DNA of 64,000 bases from Adiantum capillus-veneris (GCA_014529385.2 CM043943.1:100066355-100130354); one strand, 5' to 3'; counted from the stretch's first letter, positions 1 through 12,045 are shown. Made by a program: numbers and translations. Notes: generated by a model from the letters alone, not told the origin.

Positions 1-362
1 CACCCACAAGACAATATAACCATTAACTCCATCATCCATAGTATGTATTGTTTGCAAAATAAAGATACAGACTAACAAGCGTGAATTGATGAAAGTAATT
101 CAATGACAATTGTACACATCATAGGCAAAATCACTTGATTGTTACACTTTGCAAATGCAATAGCTACAACACCATTGTCATTATTGAAAAAATATACATG
201 GTTTTCAAAAAGATGTATAAAAGTCATCTCATGATACATAAGGTATGACAAAAAGAAACTAATGCTATCTAACTACAACTAGACTGACGTCGCCTAATCA
301 AACATCTCATCGCGTCCAAGCGGCGTATCTGTCGAATTCTGCAAAAAAGAATAATAAGACAG
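1..362 (-). mobile_element. CACTA copy A, distal (TNPA 3') part
   Basis: Bases from about 40 to 362 align with 32280-32593 inside the complete CACTA copy B, including the last TNPA exon. On the minus strand that exon is 294-338: an intron acceptor (TTTTTTGCAG) is followed by codons for NSTDTPLGRDEMFD and a stop. The match stops abruptly at 362, where the Ty3 element begins, and resumes at 10706. The element probably continues left of the window, so its terminal inverted repeat is not visible. Confidence 0.75.
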
Positions 363-2427
363 TGTTGGGGAATAATTTTGCGAAAGGTGAGCCGGGAAGG
401 CACCGGGCCCTTGGCTGTGAGAGGTGCGGGAAACAAGGTGTAGCAGATGAAATTACCGACAACACTATTCAAAACAAGTAGTCCGTCTAATTTCCAGTTA
501 ATCGACAAAATTCATGATTAATCAATCCCTAATGGAAGCTTAAATGCTCTTACAAGAAGAAACCTAGCTTAATTCAGGTGCTTAAACAAAAAATTGATGA
601 AATTTTGCTTACTTGCCTTCTGCTCCTCGATTCGAATGGATAACGAGCTTCGAGCAGATTAAGGATGGATAATGAAGTTAGGCTTGAGGATTTTAATGAC
701 TAATGATGGCTTTAATGATAGCTTGGCTTATAAATTCGAAAGGGATTAGGTTTAAGGAGAATAACGAGGTATGAGATGGCTTGAGGGTGAAATTGGGGGA
801 TTAGCGAGATTAGGAACTTGATTATGCAAGCTTTTTAAAGCTTAAGAGAATAGGGGGAGATTCGGAACTTGTGGATTATGAAGAGGAGCTTAAGAACTTA
901 ATTAAGCGAGCTTAAGATATGGAGCTTAAGAGGAGAACTCACCATGACGAGGTGAAGGAATCCGAGCTTAATGCGCTTTAGAGCTCGAAGGCATGAGGAT
1001 CTTAAGACTTTTAATTAAGCAAGCTTAAGATATGGAGCTTAAGAGCCTTAGGAGATTATGAGGCAGAGAGAAGAGCTCAAGATGATCCCTGGAATAAGAC
1101 GTTCCTCTCTCTTTTATAGTTGCATGGGCATCCTCTTTTGCTAAAAAAAGCGAGGCACCCATAATGGGTCCGGCCTCTTGCTGAGGTGGCAGCTGATGGG
1201 GTGACCTCCGCGTAATCTGATGCGGATGGGGCCGAATCTGTGCGCGACGGCCCTCTCGTCCTTTCTCGTTTCTATGGCGACCTCGTCCCAGTGCCGTAGT
1301 GCGCGCAATAAGCGCTAATTCCTTCCTTCAGCACTTCTCGCTGCCGCCTTTGCTATGCCATGCCCTCAATTTCCTTGGCCTTACACTTAATCCCCACAAT
1401 ATTTTAATTTGGTGGCCATAGCTTAGCTCCTTGGGCGGCCGTTTCTAAGGCCTTTGGGCGGCCATTCGACTCAAGAGCACTACATTTGGCCATACATGTC
1501 GACCAAGGAAGTACCAAGAATGACATGATTGGCACTCAACAATCCCCTTCTCTTTATCTCATCGTATATTAGCTCCCTTTTGTGAGTTGCTCCTATGCTG
1601 CAACAAGCTTTCACAAATGCAAGAAAAGGTCACGGCACAACATCCCTAATTAGGAGCTCTTCAAGCACCCGTCGTGCTGTCCAAGAGCACCACACTTAGC
1701 ATACATGTCGGCAAAGGCATTACCAGGCTCAACAACTTTCTTTAGTAGCCCGTCCAACACCTTGGGAAATCCCGCAGTCAATGCATTCCAAGTGATCACA
1801 TTCCGAACAGGAAGCTCGTCAAGCACTTTTTGTACTTTATGAGAACTACACTACATTTGGCGTACATGTAGACTATTGTAGTACCTTCTTTCGCATTCCA
1901 AAAGCCCGGCTGCAGCTCATTGACCAAGTGGACGAGAGTGGTACGGAACCGGCCCCCAATGAATATTTATTGGCCAATATCTTGGTAACTGGAACTCTGA
2001 TCACTGATCTGAAAAGATCGATGCGCTCCACAAAGTGAGCACTTCAGCCTGATGCATTCATTTCATTTTTGTTTTGTCAGCTACTGTTGCCCAATCTGGC
2101 ACGGATTTTCAATCGACTTGAACTTTAAACTGCGATAACTTCTTCATCGTAGCTCCAATCGACGAGCCGTAAAGACAGGCCGGTAGAGCTCATCGAGAAC
2201 TGCATTTCTAGGACACAATACCCCATTCTTGTTCACTTAAATCATAACACTTTTTAGAATCATTAAAGCATGTTTTGGCCCTTTGAGCTGCATTTGACAT
2301 ACATTCAGCATTGAGCTTGGCCTGCAACCAACCCTTAATCATTGTTCATTAAACATATAAGATTCAAGCAAAATTAATGTGAATTTTCCTAGCATCTTTC
2401 TTTGCATGGGAGTGGAGCTACATGACA
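363..2427 (-). repeat. 3' LTR of the Ty3 element
   Basis: This 2065-bp repeat matches 8663-10705. A TATA-like box on the minus strand lies at 1111-1118, equivalent to that in the 5' LTR. Both LTRs carry a block of repeated GAGCTTAAG motifs (about 840-1050 here). Compared with the other LTR it has roughly 7% substitutions in the first 135 bases, plus several indels; one is an extra stretch near 1380-1455. The polypurine region just upstream on the minus strand (about 2430-2445, CAAAGGGTCTGAA) is weak. Confidence 0.88.
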
Positions 2428-2470
2428 TTCAGACCCTTTGAACCTGCAGAGACTCTAGTCTGTGCCAATT

Positions 2471-2680
2471 TCACTTAATCAGCTTCATAAAAATCATCAT
2501 CAGACATACCATCTGATGTATACATAACATGATCCTCTCGAGGCGGAACTGAATGAGAACAATCTCGCCTTCTCGCTTCTTGAACAGCTTGATCCTTTTT
2601 CCTACAATAGGCACTTTAAGCATAGTACCATCTAGTTCACATAATTGATATGTCGCATTATCAAAAACATGTTGCACCAC
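2471..2680 (-). pseudogene. Ty3 integrase C-terminal remnant
   Basis: This short minus-strand reading frame follows the integrase core, after an interruption near 2681-2758. It includes a KVPIVGKRIKLFKKREGE stretch, basic and consistent with an SH3-like integrase C-terminal domain. No chromodomain signature is visible. It belongs to the same decayed polyprotein as the preceding frame. Confidence 0.45.
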
Positions 2681-2758
2681 ATATGGTCCAAACCACTATT
2701 TCACCATTTTTCGCATAGCAGAGTATTGGTTCTCCAAGCTACTGTCATAGACAAGTAC

Positions 2759-3817
2759 CTAGTCACCTTCCTTGATAGCATGTGGTCGTAGTCTATGCTT
2801 TCCATCAAATATTGCCTTGTTCTTCAATCTTTCCTCCTTAAGCTTCTCTTTAGCCTGCTCAATATCCTCTTGACGCCTCTCAAGCTGCCAAATACGTAGA
2901 GCAAGCAAGTCTTCAGTAGACATACCTTCTTCCCATGGCATTATGGTCCAAGTTGTTACTGGTTCCTCCGTAGGCATAATGGGTTTCTGCCCATGCATCA
3001 ATTGGAATGGCATAAATCCTATAGCTGAATTGTGAGTAGTGTGATCAACCCACAAAGCAAATGTCAAGAGTTTAGGCCAATCACCCATATGTCCTTCACA
3101 CGCATTTGCTAAAGCTTCAAAAATATGCGGATGTCCTCTTTCACTCTTCCCGTTACCTTCTGGGTTATATGCTGTGGTCAGGGTGAGCTTAATACCCATC
3201 CGAGCAAAAAAATCTCGAGCTTCATCTACATCCAGCTCTCCTCTATCTACAGTAATTCTGCCAGCACATCCATACCTAGAGATAACATCTTCAAGCAAGA
3301 ACTTGCATACTAAACTGGTATCTTTGGTACGCAAAGCTCTGCCTTCCACCTGATTATTAAGATCCTCCCTGGCAAGAGCAATATATCTCATCTTCCACAC
3401 TCCTACTGGCATTGTAATAAGGTCCATTACCCACTTGTAGTGCATAGCCAGTGGATAGGTGGGATGCAATCCAGCTCTATGTCACACATTAGAGTACTGT
3501 TGACATATTAAGCATGATTCCACAAATTGAATCACATCTTTATACATACCTCTCCACCAATATCTGTCTTTAATCTTGACAAAGGTTGCCCAGACTCCTC
3601 TGTGTCCAGCCCATAGAATTTCATGAAAATCTTTAATCACCTGTTGTTGGGTCGCTTTTTCGCAAATAATTCGTTGTGGTACCCCTCCTGGGCGCTTCGG
3701 TTGCTTCCATAAATGTCCCTCTTTCAGGAAATAGCCATAGGCCTTTTTCTTGATCTTCTTGAATTCTTGATCACTCCATCCTTCTTGTCTAGTGAGAGTA
3801 CTTAGGTAGCACCCCAA
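2759..3817 (-). pseudogene. Ty3 integrase (zinc-binding and DDE core), one in-frame stop
   Basis: The integrase inserts retroelement cDNA into the host genome. The minus-strand frame first shows an H2C2 zinc-binding region (GHRGVWATF, then RYWWRGMYKDV and CLICQQ). The DDE core follows: Asp in KWVMDLITMP, Asp in TVDRGELD, Glu in NPEGNGKSERGH. A helical tail rich in Lys, Glu and Arg ends in LRPHAIKEGD. One in-frame TGA (3482-3484) separates the zinc finger from the core; CGA (Arg) is the likely ancestral codon. The wording EDLNNQVEGRALR and DRGELD differs from common angiosperm Ty3 clades and suggests a lineage of seedless plants, which is inference. Confidence 0.85.
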
Positions 3818-4058
3818 TCATAAGTCACTCTCCATCATAAAACTCTTCAGAACAGACCTCAAAGACATGAGCAATACTACCCCAATTGGCATGTAGATAA
3901 GAAGACGTGTAGAACATCAAGTCAACATCATCACTCATGGTCAGCATCTCTTCTTCATCTTCAAACCTGGCTCTTGATAACATATCTGCAACAACAGGGT
4001 TATCTCTACTTGCAATATGAAAAAATTTAGGGTTAAGAGACTTGATATATGCTATCCA

Positions 4059-4563
4059 TCATAGCATAGCAATGTCCAGAGTAGAGCAATTTTCAATCAT
4101 CCCTATCAGTGGCAAGCAATCTGTCTCTACCACAACGAAAGCTCCAATAAAGTATTCTTTATCGGTCCTTAGAGCAGTAGCAACGCCCCAAAGCTCCCTC
4201 TTAACCTGTGGATATCCTCGTTGACGAGCATTGAGCACCTTGGCTCCAAATCTCAATGCATACCTGTGTCCTTTAGCATCATCTTGACCTATAGCCCATC
4301 CAATACCTGTCGGGCTAGTGTCAACTATTAAAATAACTGGCCTGTCGCATTTATAATCAACTTTCCTCAAGGTCCAAGCCTCAAGAAGCATCTTCTTTAA
4401 TTTCGTTAATAGCTTGTGTGTGAACTTCTTCCCAAACAAACCTCTTACCTTTTCGTAGCAATTGATACAGCACCTCTGCAACATGGGCAAAGTGTGGGAG
4501 CCAAATACGATAGAACACACACGCACCTAAGAATCGACGAACCTTAGTAAAATTGAAGAACAT
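4059..4563 (-). pseudogene. Ty3 RNase H domain, frameshifted
   Basis: The segment starts in the RT connection region (VRRFLGACVFYRIWLPHFA, a standard Ty3 motif) in one frame. It shifts frame near 4385-4400 and continues with RNase H: VILIVDTSPTGIGWAIGQ (catalytic Asp), then the ARQRGYPQVKRELWGV block containing the catalytic Glu, and VVETDCLPL (Asp). RNase H removes the RNA strand from the RNA/DNA hybrid. The two frames overlap at 4381-4526, so a single indel breaks the coding line. Confidence 0.82.
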
Positions 4564-5759
4564 GTGTCCTTAATATTTTGAATTGCTTCAAATTTTGTGG
4601 GACTTGGCCTTCTTCCTTCAGAACTACACAAATGTCCCACAATTAAGACCTCCTTAGCTCCAAAAGTCGATTTTTGACCTGAAAGTGTTAAGTTAACTTC
4701 TTCAAGCCTTGACAATATAGCTTCAAAGTTAACAATATGTTGAGCAACAAACTGTCTGCACCCCCTCTGGTCTTTTGCTTCATCTTTTGAGCCTTCTTCA
4801 AAGCCCTTAATTGGTAGATCATCAATGAAAGGCATGGTAACATGTGGGATAATGTCCCTTAATACCTTATTCATGTCGTTCATCATATGAGCTACTGAAT
4901 TAGTAGCACTCTGTGGCAGAGTGCACATCCTTACCAAACCAAGAGGAGTACGCATTGTAGTAAGATCCTTGCTCTCCAAAGCTAACTGGAATTGATCATA
5001 TCCTGAATAAAGATCGCCCACCATGAAGTAAATAGATCTACCTGCAAAGGTCTCAGCAAATTCATCTACAATTGGGCCAGTACCCACATTGCAGATTGTT
5101 ACCTTGTTAACTGGTTGCATATCCTAAATGAACCTTAATGTACCATTTTTCTTTGGAACAGTAAACCATCGACTAGAATACGGAGCACATGATGGCTCCA
5201 AAATTCCCATTTGAATCTTTTCATTGAGCAAATTGATGAGCTTTGGCAAGTGAGCCTTAGGAACTGGAATAGGACACAAGCTACATGGCATGTGTGGAAC
5301 AGTGAAAATAACCATTGGTGAAACAACACTCGGATCCACACACCCTATCTCACTCGGCTCAAAAGTGAAAGCTTTACCATGTTTTTTGATCATACCTTGA
5401 AAACATTGGATCTCCTCTTCATTGAGGAAACAGTCTTCTCCAACCTTCAGCTGTTGTAGTGTCTCCTTAGTAAACTTATGCCCTATGTTCTTTGGATCTC
5501 TGAGTATAGGCTGTCGAGAAGCCTCCTTGATCATCCCATCACTTCCTTCTGGCAGCGGTGTAGCCACTGGCCTCACTTTCTTTGCAACAGTCTTGTATTT
5601 GGTCTCTACCTGCGCTTCAATAGTTTCACCTAGATCGTCTTCAATATGCATAAGGGCTTCATATGAACTTAACTCATCATACATGTCCATTGAATGAACC
5701 TCGACCACTTTAGTTCCGATTTGTAACCTGTTTTGTTTTATCTCTTCAAGCACTGACAT
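4527..5759 (-). pseudogene. Ty3 reverse transcriptase
   Basis: The first half (5759-5124) carries the RT N-terminal part: PIPVPKAHLPKLINLLNEK, GILEPSCAPYSSRW, PKKNGTLRFI. The second half (5120-4527) has GDLYSGYDQFQLAL, TPLGLVRMCTLPQSA and the catalytic box FIDDLPIKG (4812-4829), a variant of the usual Y/F-x-DD. An in-frame TAG near 5121-5123 divides them, probably from CAG (Gln). FIDD followed by PIKG is unlike the YLDD/LVYS wording of most angiosperm Ty3 elements. Upstream the frame is cut by the MITE at 5771-6058. Confidence 0.85.
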
Positions 5760-5770
5760 AGTATCTTCAT

Positions 5771-6058
5771 GGGTGAAAGCATGTTAACCTGTCATGCTTT
5801 TTCATGTCTCGGACAATGCTAACTAGCACAATTTTGACATATGCTAACTAGTACAATAACTTGAGCTACATCTCCAAGATCTATGACATATGATATATCA
5901 ATAGAAAGCACTTGAAACAAGGAATCCAAATGTACAACCTCCGAAATTTTTTGATATTATTTGTAAAAAATTTACCAGACACCCAACTTTTTGAAGATGT
6001 GCTAACTTGAAACTGCTAACTAGCACAAAAAGCGCGACAGTTTAACATGCTTTCACCC
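5771..6058. mobile_element. 288-bp MITE, copy 1, inside the Ty3 pol region
   Basis: Perfect 17-bp terminal inverted repeats GGGTGAAAGCATGTTAA lie at 5771-5787 and 6042-6058. They extend imperfectly to about 33 bp through CTGTC and CTTTTT. The insertion is flanked by TCAT on both sides (5767-5770, 6059-6062). The internal motif GCTAACTAG occurs several times. There is no coding capacity. A nearly identical copy lies at 26673-26953 in unrelated minisatellite DNA. The 292 added bases put the Ty3 polyprotein out of frame. The superfamily is unresolved: GGG/CCC ends suggest Harbinger-like elements, but a 4-bp duplication does not. Confidence 0.92.
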
Positions 6059-6278
6059 TCATCAGATACCTCTTCAAAGATTCCTGAAATCACATCATAT
6101 GATTGAAGCACATCACAACCCTGCAATTCACTTGAATACCTGAAACATACTGTTTTTCCCACTTTGGCAAATCATAAAAAATTTTCACCGAACCTTCAAA
6201 TGTTAACCCCCAAGAACCCCGAAGAGAAAGCTTCTCTTTGTGAGAACTTCTCCTCACTTGTACCACCATAGTCCCGCT

Positions 6279-7340
6279 TTATAATGGCACTCTGAGAAAA
6301 TCCTGTGCAAACCTGTATTCTCTAAACTTCTTGTGTATCTTCGGCATTAGATGATCACGTAGACTGTCCTTATTCCTAGCATGGTCAACACATACAGTCA
6401 AGAGTTGCACTGCTTTCTTACCATCACGGCTCCGAACCCTGGCATAGGCCAAGCCATCATCCAGCACTTTGGTTTCCATTCGCAAAGCCGTAATGTATGG
6501 TTGCCCCAAAATTAAAGGATAAGAGGAATTCTCCTGTATAAAGAAGTTCTGCTCATCACAAACATCTCCTACAGTTACCTTAACATTGGCACATGCACCA
6601 TAGAGGTCGCCTGGAAGCATATTGGCAGCTCGAATCTGCCAACCATGGTCCACATCAATAGGCCATTTCCCCTTTTTGTGCGAGATTTTAGCCATCAAAT
6701 TGATCTCCGATCCATGATCTATGAGTGCTAAGACCGGTTCTTCGATGTCGCCAAGCTTTACAACAGTTTCAGCTGGTACTCTTGCCCAATGAGTCCTTGA
6801 AAAGTGACTCCTTGGTATGCTTTCACTATCTTCATCTTCATTGAAATGAACATCCCTTGCCTCAGGTACGGTTGGATTTGACACCACCACAGACCTTGAC
6901 TCTTCTTCTTCTTCAAGATTCACCAAATACTCTTCATAGTCGTCTAGAACTGCTTCAATGTGGCGTACCGCCTGGCTCTTCACTAACTCCGGCTTCTGTT
7001 CACTTGGTATCTTCCGCTTCCTTTTGATGATATATGTTATCTCCTCATGCAACTCACATTTGGCAATGCCCAATATATCAACCAATGTGAGCTCCACCTT
7101 GCTATTCATAATTCGCTCTTCAAAGACTTTCTTTAAATCTGTAGCTAATTCAATGTCAGACTTGATCTTATAAGAGGGTCCCCTGGGTTTACCTTGCTTT
7201 TTGTCCTTAGGTGCATTCTCCATCACCACTTCAGGAGCGGGCTTAGGAGCACGACTTTCTTCTTTCTTGCTGTTGAACCTCGTTGTCCTCTTCGATGTCC
7301 TAGGAGCTTCTTCATCTCTTTTTCGCTTCTCCTCCACCAT
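6279..7340 (-). pseudogene. Ty3 aspartic protease region of the polyprotein
   Basis: This 353-codon frame has a charged N-terminal linker (basic, then acidic with NLEEEEESRS) followed by a retropepsin domain. The active site reads ALIDHGSEINLM (about 6690-6735), an Asp-His-Gly-Ser form of the usual DTG/DSG. The flap-distal ILG motif appears in YPLILGQPYITALRME. Retropepsins cut the polyprotein into gag and pol products. It follows gag with a change of frame and is cut off from RT by the MITE insertion. Confidence 0.8.
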
Positions 7341-8608
7341 AGCGACTTTGCAATGAATGCATACACCGAGAGGGAATCCACTGGATCAGTCCACCTTGTG
7401 GTTTCTCGAATTGAACTCCCTACTTGCCGCAGCTTTTGATAAGTTACTTGTCCAGTTTCTGCTGTCTTCAAAGCATAAGGCCATAATTTACCCTTGGTAC
7501 CTACACCATCTTCATCACCCTTCCCACAGACTTGCAGCCCATATGTAACTGCCTCCACAAGAGCAACATTATGCTGAATCTCATCAACTATCTTCTTCCT
7601 ACCACCCCCACTAAAGTTCAGGCGGAGCATCTCACCTGTTGCCCTAAGGTGTATCTTCTTTTCCTTCCATAACACCACATTATTTTTATATGCTTCATCA
7701 AAATCATCACATTCCTTAACATACTTGTGGTCTTCACTGTCACACTACATGCATCGGTCCCAGCCTTTGCGTGGTGGCTGCTGCCTAGGCTCTGATGTAG
7801 ACCCCTTTGCAACTAGACCATCAAATTAATCAACCTTAAAATTCAAATTCAATTCTTGAATACCTTTTACCAATTCGTCAAGAATTGGCTCCTCCACTCT
7901 GGGTATTGCCGAGGTTGTTTTCTCTTTAGGTTCCTCTTCCGCAACATCCGTGATGTCAGCTACAATCAACTTATCGACTCTCATCTGTCGTTTCACGATC
8001 ATGTTGACTGCTTCAGTGACGACCTTCCAGTCGGACGTTAAGCCCAATTCTCCACTTGGATCCTCCAGCAACTGCACTAAAATCTTTTGAAGTCGAGGAT
8101 CAACAGCCTAAATGAACAGCTCAACCTTCTGATCCCTCATTGAACGTTGCTCTGTCAAAGATAGTTGCTCGAATTTCTTCTCAAATTCTTGAAATAACTC
8201 TCGTGCATACTGATTATGTTCTTCTGCACCCACTTCATGAAACTTTTCCTGGTTACTCTTTGAGAATCCTCCAGGAAGTATTCCTCCTAAAGCGACTTCT
8301 TGAAATCCTGCCAATTCGGACCTTGAAGCATCTTAATTTCTTTAATTCAACTCATAAGTTCCGGCTCAGAAAACAATCAAATGGAACCCTTCTACTGTGT
8401 TCTGATCATCAATTCCATTCTCTTCCATTGCCTGTTCATAGATATTACAAAATTTTCTAATATCGTGGCCTTCAAATCGATGCAATTTCTCGGTAATAGT
8501 GTGCCGAGCTTTACAGATCCTCTCCTGTAAATTGTACTGTTGTTGTTGCATGTAAGCAGCAAATTGCTGCATCATTTACTACATGGTAGCCTCTTGCGGT
8601 GTCAACAT
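7223..8608 (-). pseudogene. Ty3 gag region, broken by stops and a frameshift
   Basis: Translation on the minus strand most likely began at 8608 (MLTPQEATM). TAG and TAA follow at once before MMQQFAAYMQQQQ; TAG may derive from CAG. Several in-frame segments follow down to about 7618: helical gag-like sequence, then GWDRCMxCDSEDHKYVKEC (about 7725-7765), which resembles a zinc knuckle. The frame at 7678-7223 continues the same protein (DEAYKNNVVLWKEKK is shared across the frame junction). Gag forms the particle that packages element RNA. Confidence 0.7.
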
Positions 8609-8640
8609 CCTTCTTCACCACATTGCTCACCCCGGCTCAT

Positions 8641-8658
8641 TTCGCGTCGGGTTCACCA
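8641..8658 (-). other. Primer-binding site of the Ty3 element
   Basis: Four bases inside the 5' LTR, the minus strand reads TGGTGAACCCGACGCGAA. It starts with TGG, the complement of a tRNA CCA end, at the expected position. I could not match it confidently to a particular tRNA. Confidence 0.6.
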
Positions 8659-8662
8659 AGAA

Positions 8663-10705
8663 TGTCGGGGGATAATTTTGTGAAAGGTGAGCCGGGAAGG
8701 CACCGGGACCTTGGATGTGAGAGGTGCGGGAAACAAGGTGTAGCAATTGCAATTACAGGCAATAGTATTCAAAACAAGCAGTCCGTCTAATTTCCAGTTA
8801 ATCGACAGAATTCATGATTAATCAATCCCTAATGGAAGCTTAAATGCTCTTACAAGAAGAAAGCTGGCTTAATCCAGGTGCTTAAACAAAAAATTGATGA
8901 AATTCCGCTTACTTGCCTTCTGCTCCTCAATTCGAATGGATAACGAGCTTCGAGCAGATCAAGGATGGCTAATGAAGTTAGGCTTGAGGATTTTAATGAC
9001 TAATGATGGATTTAATGATAGCTTGGCTTATGAATTCAAAAGGGATTAGGTTGAAGGAGAAAAGGGAGGTTTAGGATGGCTTAAGGGCAAAATTGGGGGA
9101 TTAGCGAGATTAGGAACTTGATTATGCGAGCTTTTTAAAGCTTAAGAGAATAGGGGGAGATTCCGAACTTGTGGATTATGAAGAGGAGCTTAAGAACTTA
9201 ATTAAGCGAGCTTAAGATATGGAGCTTAAGAGGAGAACTCACCATGACGAGGTGAAGGAATCAGAGCTTAATGAGCTTTAGAGCTCGAAGGCATGAGGAG
9301 CTTAAGACTTTTAATTAAGCGAGCTTAAGAGCCTTAGGAGATTATGAGGCAAAGAGAAGAGCTCAAGATGATCCCTGGAATAAGACGTTCCTCTCTCTTT
9401 TATAGTTGCATGGGCATCCTCTTTTGCTAAAAAAGCGAGGCACCCATGTCACTAATAAGTCCTGCCTCTTGCTGACTTGGCAACTAACGAGGCGACCTAC
9501 ACGGAATGCGATGCAGATGGTGCCGAATTTGTGCATGACCGCCCTCTCGTCCTTTCCCATTTTTGCGGCGACCTCGTCCCAGCGCCGTAGCGTGTGCAAT
9601 AAGCGTTGTTTCCTTCTCTCAACACTGCTCGCTGTCGCCTTTGCTACGCCATGCCCTCAATTTCCTGTGGGCGGCCATTCGACTCAAGAGCACCACATTT
9701 GGCCATACATGTCCACCAAGGAAGTACCAAGAATGACATGATTGGCACTCAACAATCCCCTTCTCTTTATCTCATCGTATATTATCTCCCTTTTGTGAGC
9801 TGCTCCTATGATGCTGCAAGCTTTCACAAATGCAAGAAAATGTCACGGCACAACATCCCTAATTTGGAGCTCTTCAAGCACCCGTCATGATTTTCCAAGA
9901 GCACCACACTTAGCATACATATCGGTAAAGGCATTACCAGTCGTGCTTTTCCAAGAGCACCACACTTAGCATACTTATCGGCAAAGGCTCAACAACTTTA
10001 TTTAGTAGCCCGTCCAACAATCTCATCAAGGATTTCTCACCTTGGGAAAAATACCTCAGTCAATGCATTCCAAGTGATCACATTCCGAACACGAAGCTCT
10101 TTAAGCACTTTTTGTACTTTACGAGAAGTACACCACATTTGGCGTACATGTAGACTATTGTAGTACCTTCTTTGCATTCCAAAATCCCGGTTGCAGCTCA
10201 TTGACCGAGTGGACCTGAGTGGTACGGAACCGGCCCCCGGTAAATATTCACCGACCCCCGGTGAATATTTACCGGCCAATATCTTGGTAACCGGAACTCC
10301 GATCGTCATTGATATGAAAAGACCAACATGCTACACAAAGTGAGCACTTCAGCCCGATGCATTCATTTCATTTTTGTTGCGTTAGCTGTTGTTTCCCAAT
10401 CTGGCACAGATCTCAATCGACTTGAACTTCCCAATGGACGAGCCGTAAAGACAGCCCAATAGAGCTCATCGAGCACTGCAGCTCTAGGACACAATACCCC
10501 ATTCGTTTTCACTTCAAGTATAACACTTTTTAGCATCATTAAAGCACGTTTTGGCCCTTTCAGCGCATTTGACATACATTCAGCATCGAACTCGGCCTGC
10601 AACCAACCCTTAATCTTTGTTCATTAAACATATAAGCTTCAACAAACAAACTTAATGTGCATTTTCCTAGCATCTTTCTTTGCATGGGAGCGGAGCTGCA
10701 CGACA
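8663..10705 (-). repeat. 5' LTR of the Ty3 element
   Basis: This is the partner of 363-2427. It is 2043 bp and ends GACA beside the degenerate duplication ATAG. Near 9895-9990 it holds a partial local duplication of a CCAAGAGCACCACACTTAGC segment that the other LTR carries once. Such LTR-specific changes, together with point differences, date the insertion as not recent. Confidence 0.88.
9397..9404 (-). promoter_or_regulatory. TATA-like box in the 5' LTR
   Basis: The minus strand reads ACTATAAAAGAGAG here, the best TATA match in the LTR, and it is conserved at 1111-1118 in the other LTR. It plausibly sets the start of the genomic RNA roughly 30 bases further left. No expression evidence is available. 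Confidence 0.5.
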
Positions 10706-10786
10706 ATAGCTTTTTGTAAGTATAAACATATAGGGACGTTTATAAAAAAATACAACAAATAGAAAAGAGTAAACCCTAATACAAAC

Positions 10787-11956
10787 CATGCCGCCGTAAG
10801 AACTCAGAATGTCCATCAGGGCGTTTAAGCCCTTCCTCCTTGCGTACTCGCACTCGTACGGTGTGGAATCACGTCCTGTCATCGACCACTATCAAAACAT
10901 ACAAAGAATCCATTATGTTAGAATTTAAAAACCCATAAACGCTAAACTACCAAACATAAAGAGCAATGCAAAAACACTGACAAAATTGGCCTCAAATGAT
11001 GCCCACCCGCCGCTCCCCAAGTGGTGCGAGCTCCCTGCCTCTACTCGCGCTCTGGTTGCCTCCTTTTGTTGCTTCCACTTGTTGGGATTCTCGCGCGCTG
11101 CTTTCTTCGCATTCTTTCAATCTTCTTTGGCTAGCCAATCTGGTCTATTCCACCCATGCTTTATTGCTTTTTGCACTTCGGAACGCTTGTGCTTGCAGTA
11201 TTCGCTCATTCGAACCTTCATCATGTATTTATTGAAGCGATCATCCCATGTTGGAACGGGAAACTCATCATGAAGCATGCTGACGACTCTGTCTTTTAAT
11301 TCATTCGCTACTTCACTTTAGGTCTTTAGTATGTAGTGTCTAAACACCTGAGAGCAAAGACCGCGCATGCACGAAATCACCTTCTTGTCTTCATCATCCA
11401 AGATGATGCCGCCGTTGAAGTCGATGGAGTAAGGCAAGCCCTCTCGCCGCCGCTGATGCGTGAACCTGGGTGTCCCGGCAGGGGTCTCTAGTGGCGTGTC
11501 GACGGGGGTATGGACGTCAGGTGTCTCCACTAGAGTCTGAGACCCGAAGCGAGGAGTGTCCACTGGAGTGACTCCTAGAGGAGTAGCTAGTGGTGTGTAG
11601 CCGCTAGGAAAGGCAGTGAGCCGCGCAAAACCTGGTGTCGATGGTGATGCCATGGATGGTGTTGGGGTGGGCAAAGAAGGGGAGGGTAAAGAGCCTCGTC
11701 GAGCCCAAGGCGGTGTCGAAGCATCGGCGGCAGCATCCCCACAACAAGCGCCATTGCCACCACTAGAGCGCCAATGCCTAGATGAGTATGAAAATCGTCT
11801 CCTCAACACCGAAGCTTCGGAGCGCGCTGAATGCTCCAAAACAGAGGGAGATACGGCAGGAGTAGGAACGTGCGATGGAGCGGTAGAGCAATGACGCTCC
11901 ACGTACCACTATCTCTGCTAGGGTGACAAAGAAGAAAGAAACTCCTCATCATCCAT
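10787..11956 (-). pseudogene. TNPA-like (plant transposase Ptta/En/Spm type) gene, copy A
   Basis: By homology to copy B, translation started at 11956 (MDDEEFLSSLSP), but two TAG codons follow at once. The middle is rich in Ser, Pro and Thr, with repeated TPxxTP motifs (about 11420-11640). Next come FNGGIILDDEDKKVISCMRG, EYCKHKRSEVQKAI (about 11160-11210), and WNRPDWLAKEDWKNAKKAAR. The last exon (294-338) is separated by the nested Ty3 element. TNPA-type proteins bind the subterminal repeats of CACTA elements and assist transposition. At 11210-11212 this copy keeps CGA where copy B has TGA. Confidence 0.75.
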
Positions 11957-12033
11957 ACCTACATTAAACACACGAACATTTAAACTTAATATCGAATGAA
12001 TGGAGTAGAAAACATGGACAAGTAGATAGATAA

Positions 12034-12045
<12 letters not shown>

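Larger units (their letters stand above)
363..10705 (-). mobile_element. Ty3/gypsy LTR retrotransposon, full length, degenerate
   Basis: Two long direct repeats (363-2427 and 8663-10705) bracket minus-strand remains of gag, protease, reverse transcriptase, RNase H and integrase in the Ty3 order PR-RT-RH-INT. The LTRs begin TGTYGGGG and end in ACA on the plus strand. Flanks are ACAG (359-362) and ATAG (10706-10709), a slightly decayed target duplication. Removing the element restores the TNPA intron sequence seen in copy B (AAGACAG followed by CTTTC). Stops, frameshifts, diverged LTRs and an inserted MITE show that it is old and cannot move by itself. Confidence 0.9.

Noticed and set aside
4042-5697. 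Plus-strand frames opposite RT and RNase H
   Set aside because: They lie antisense to clear Ty3 domains and have no motif of their own.
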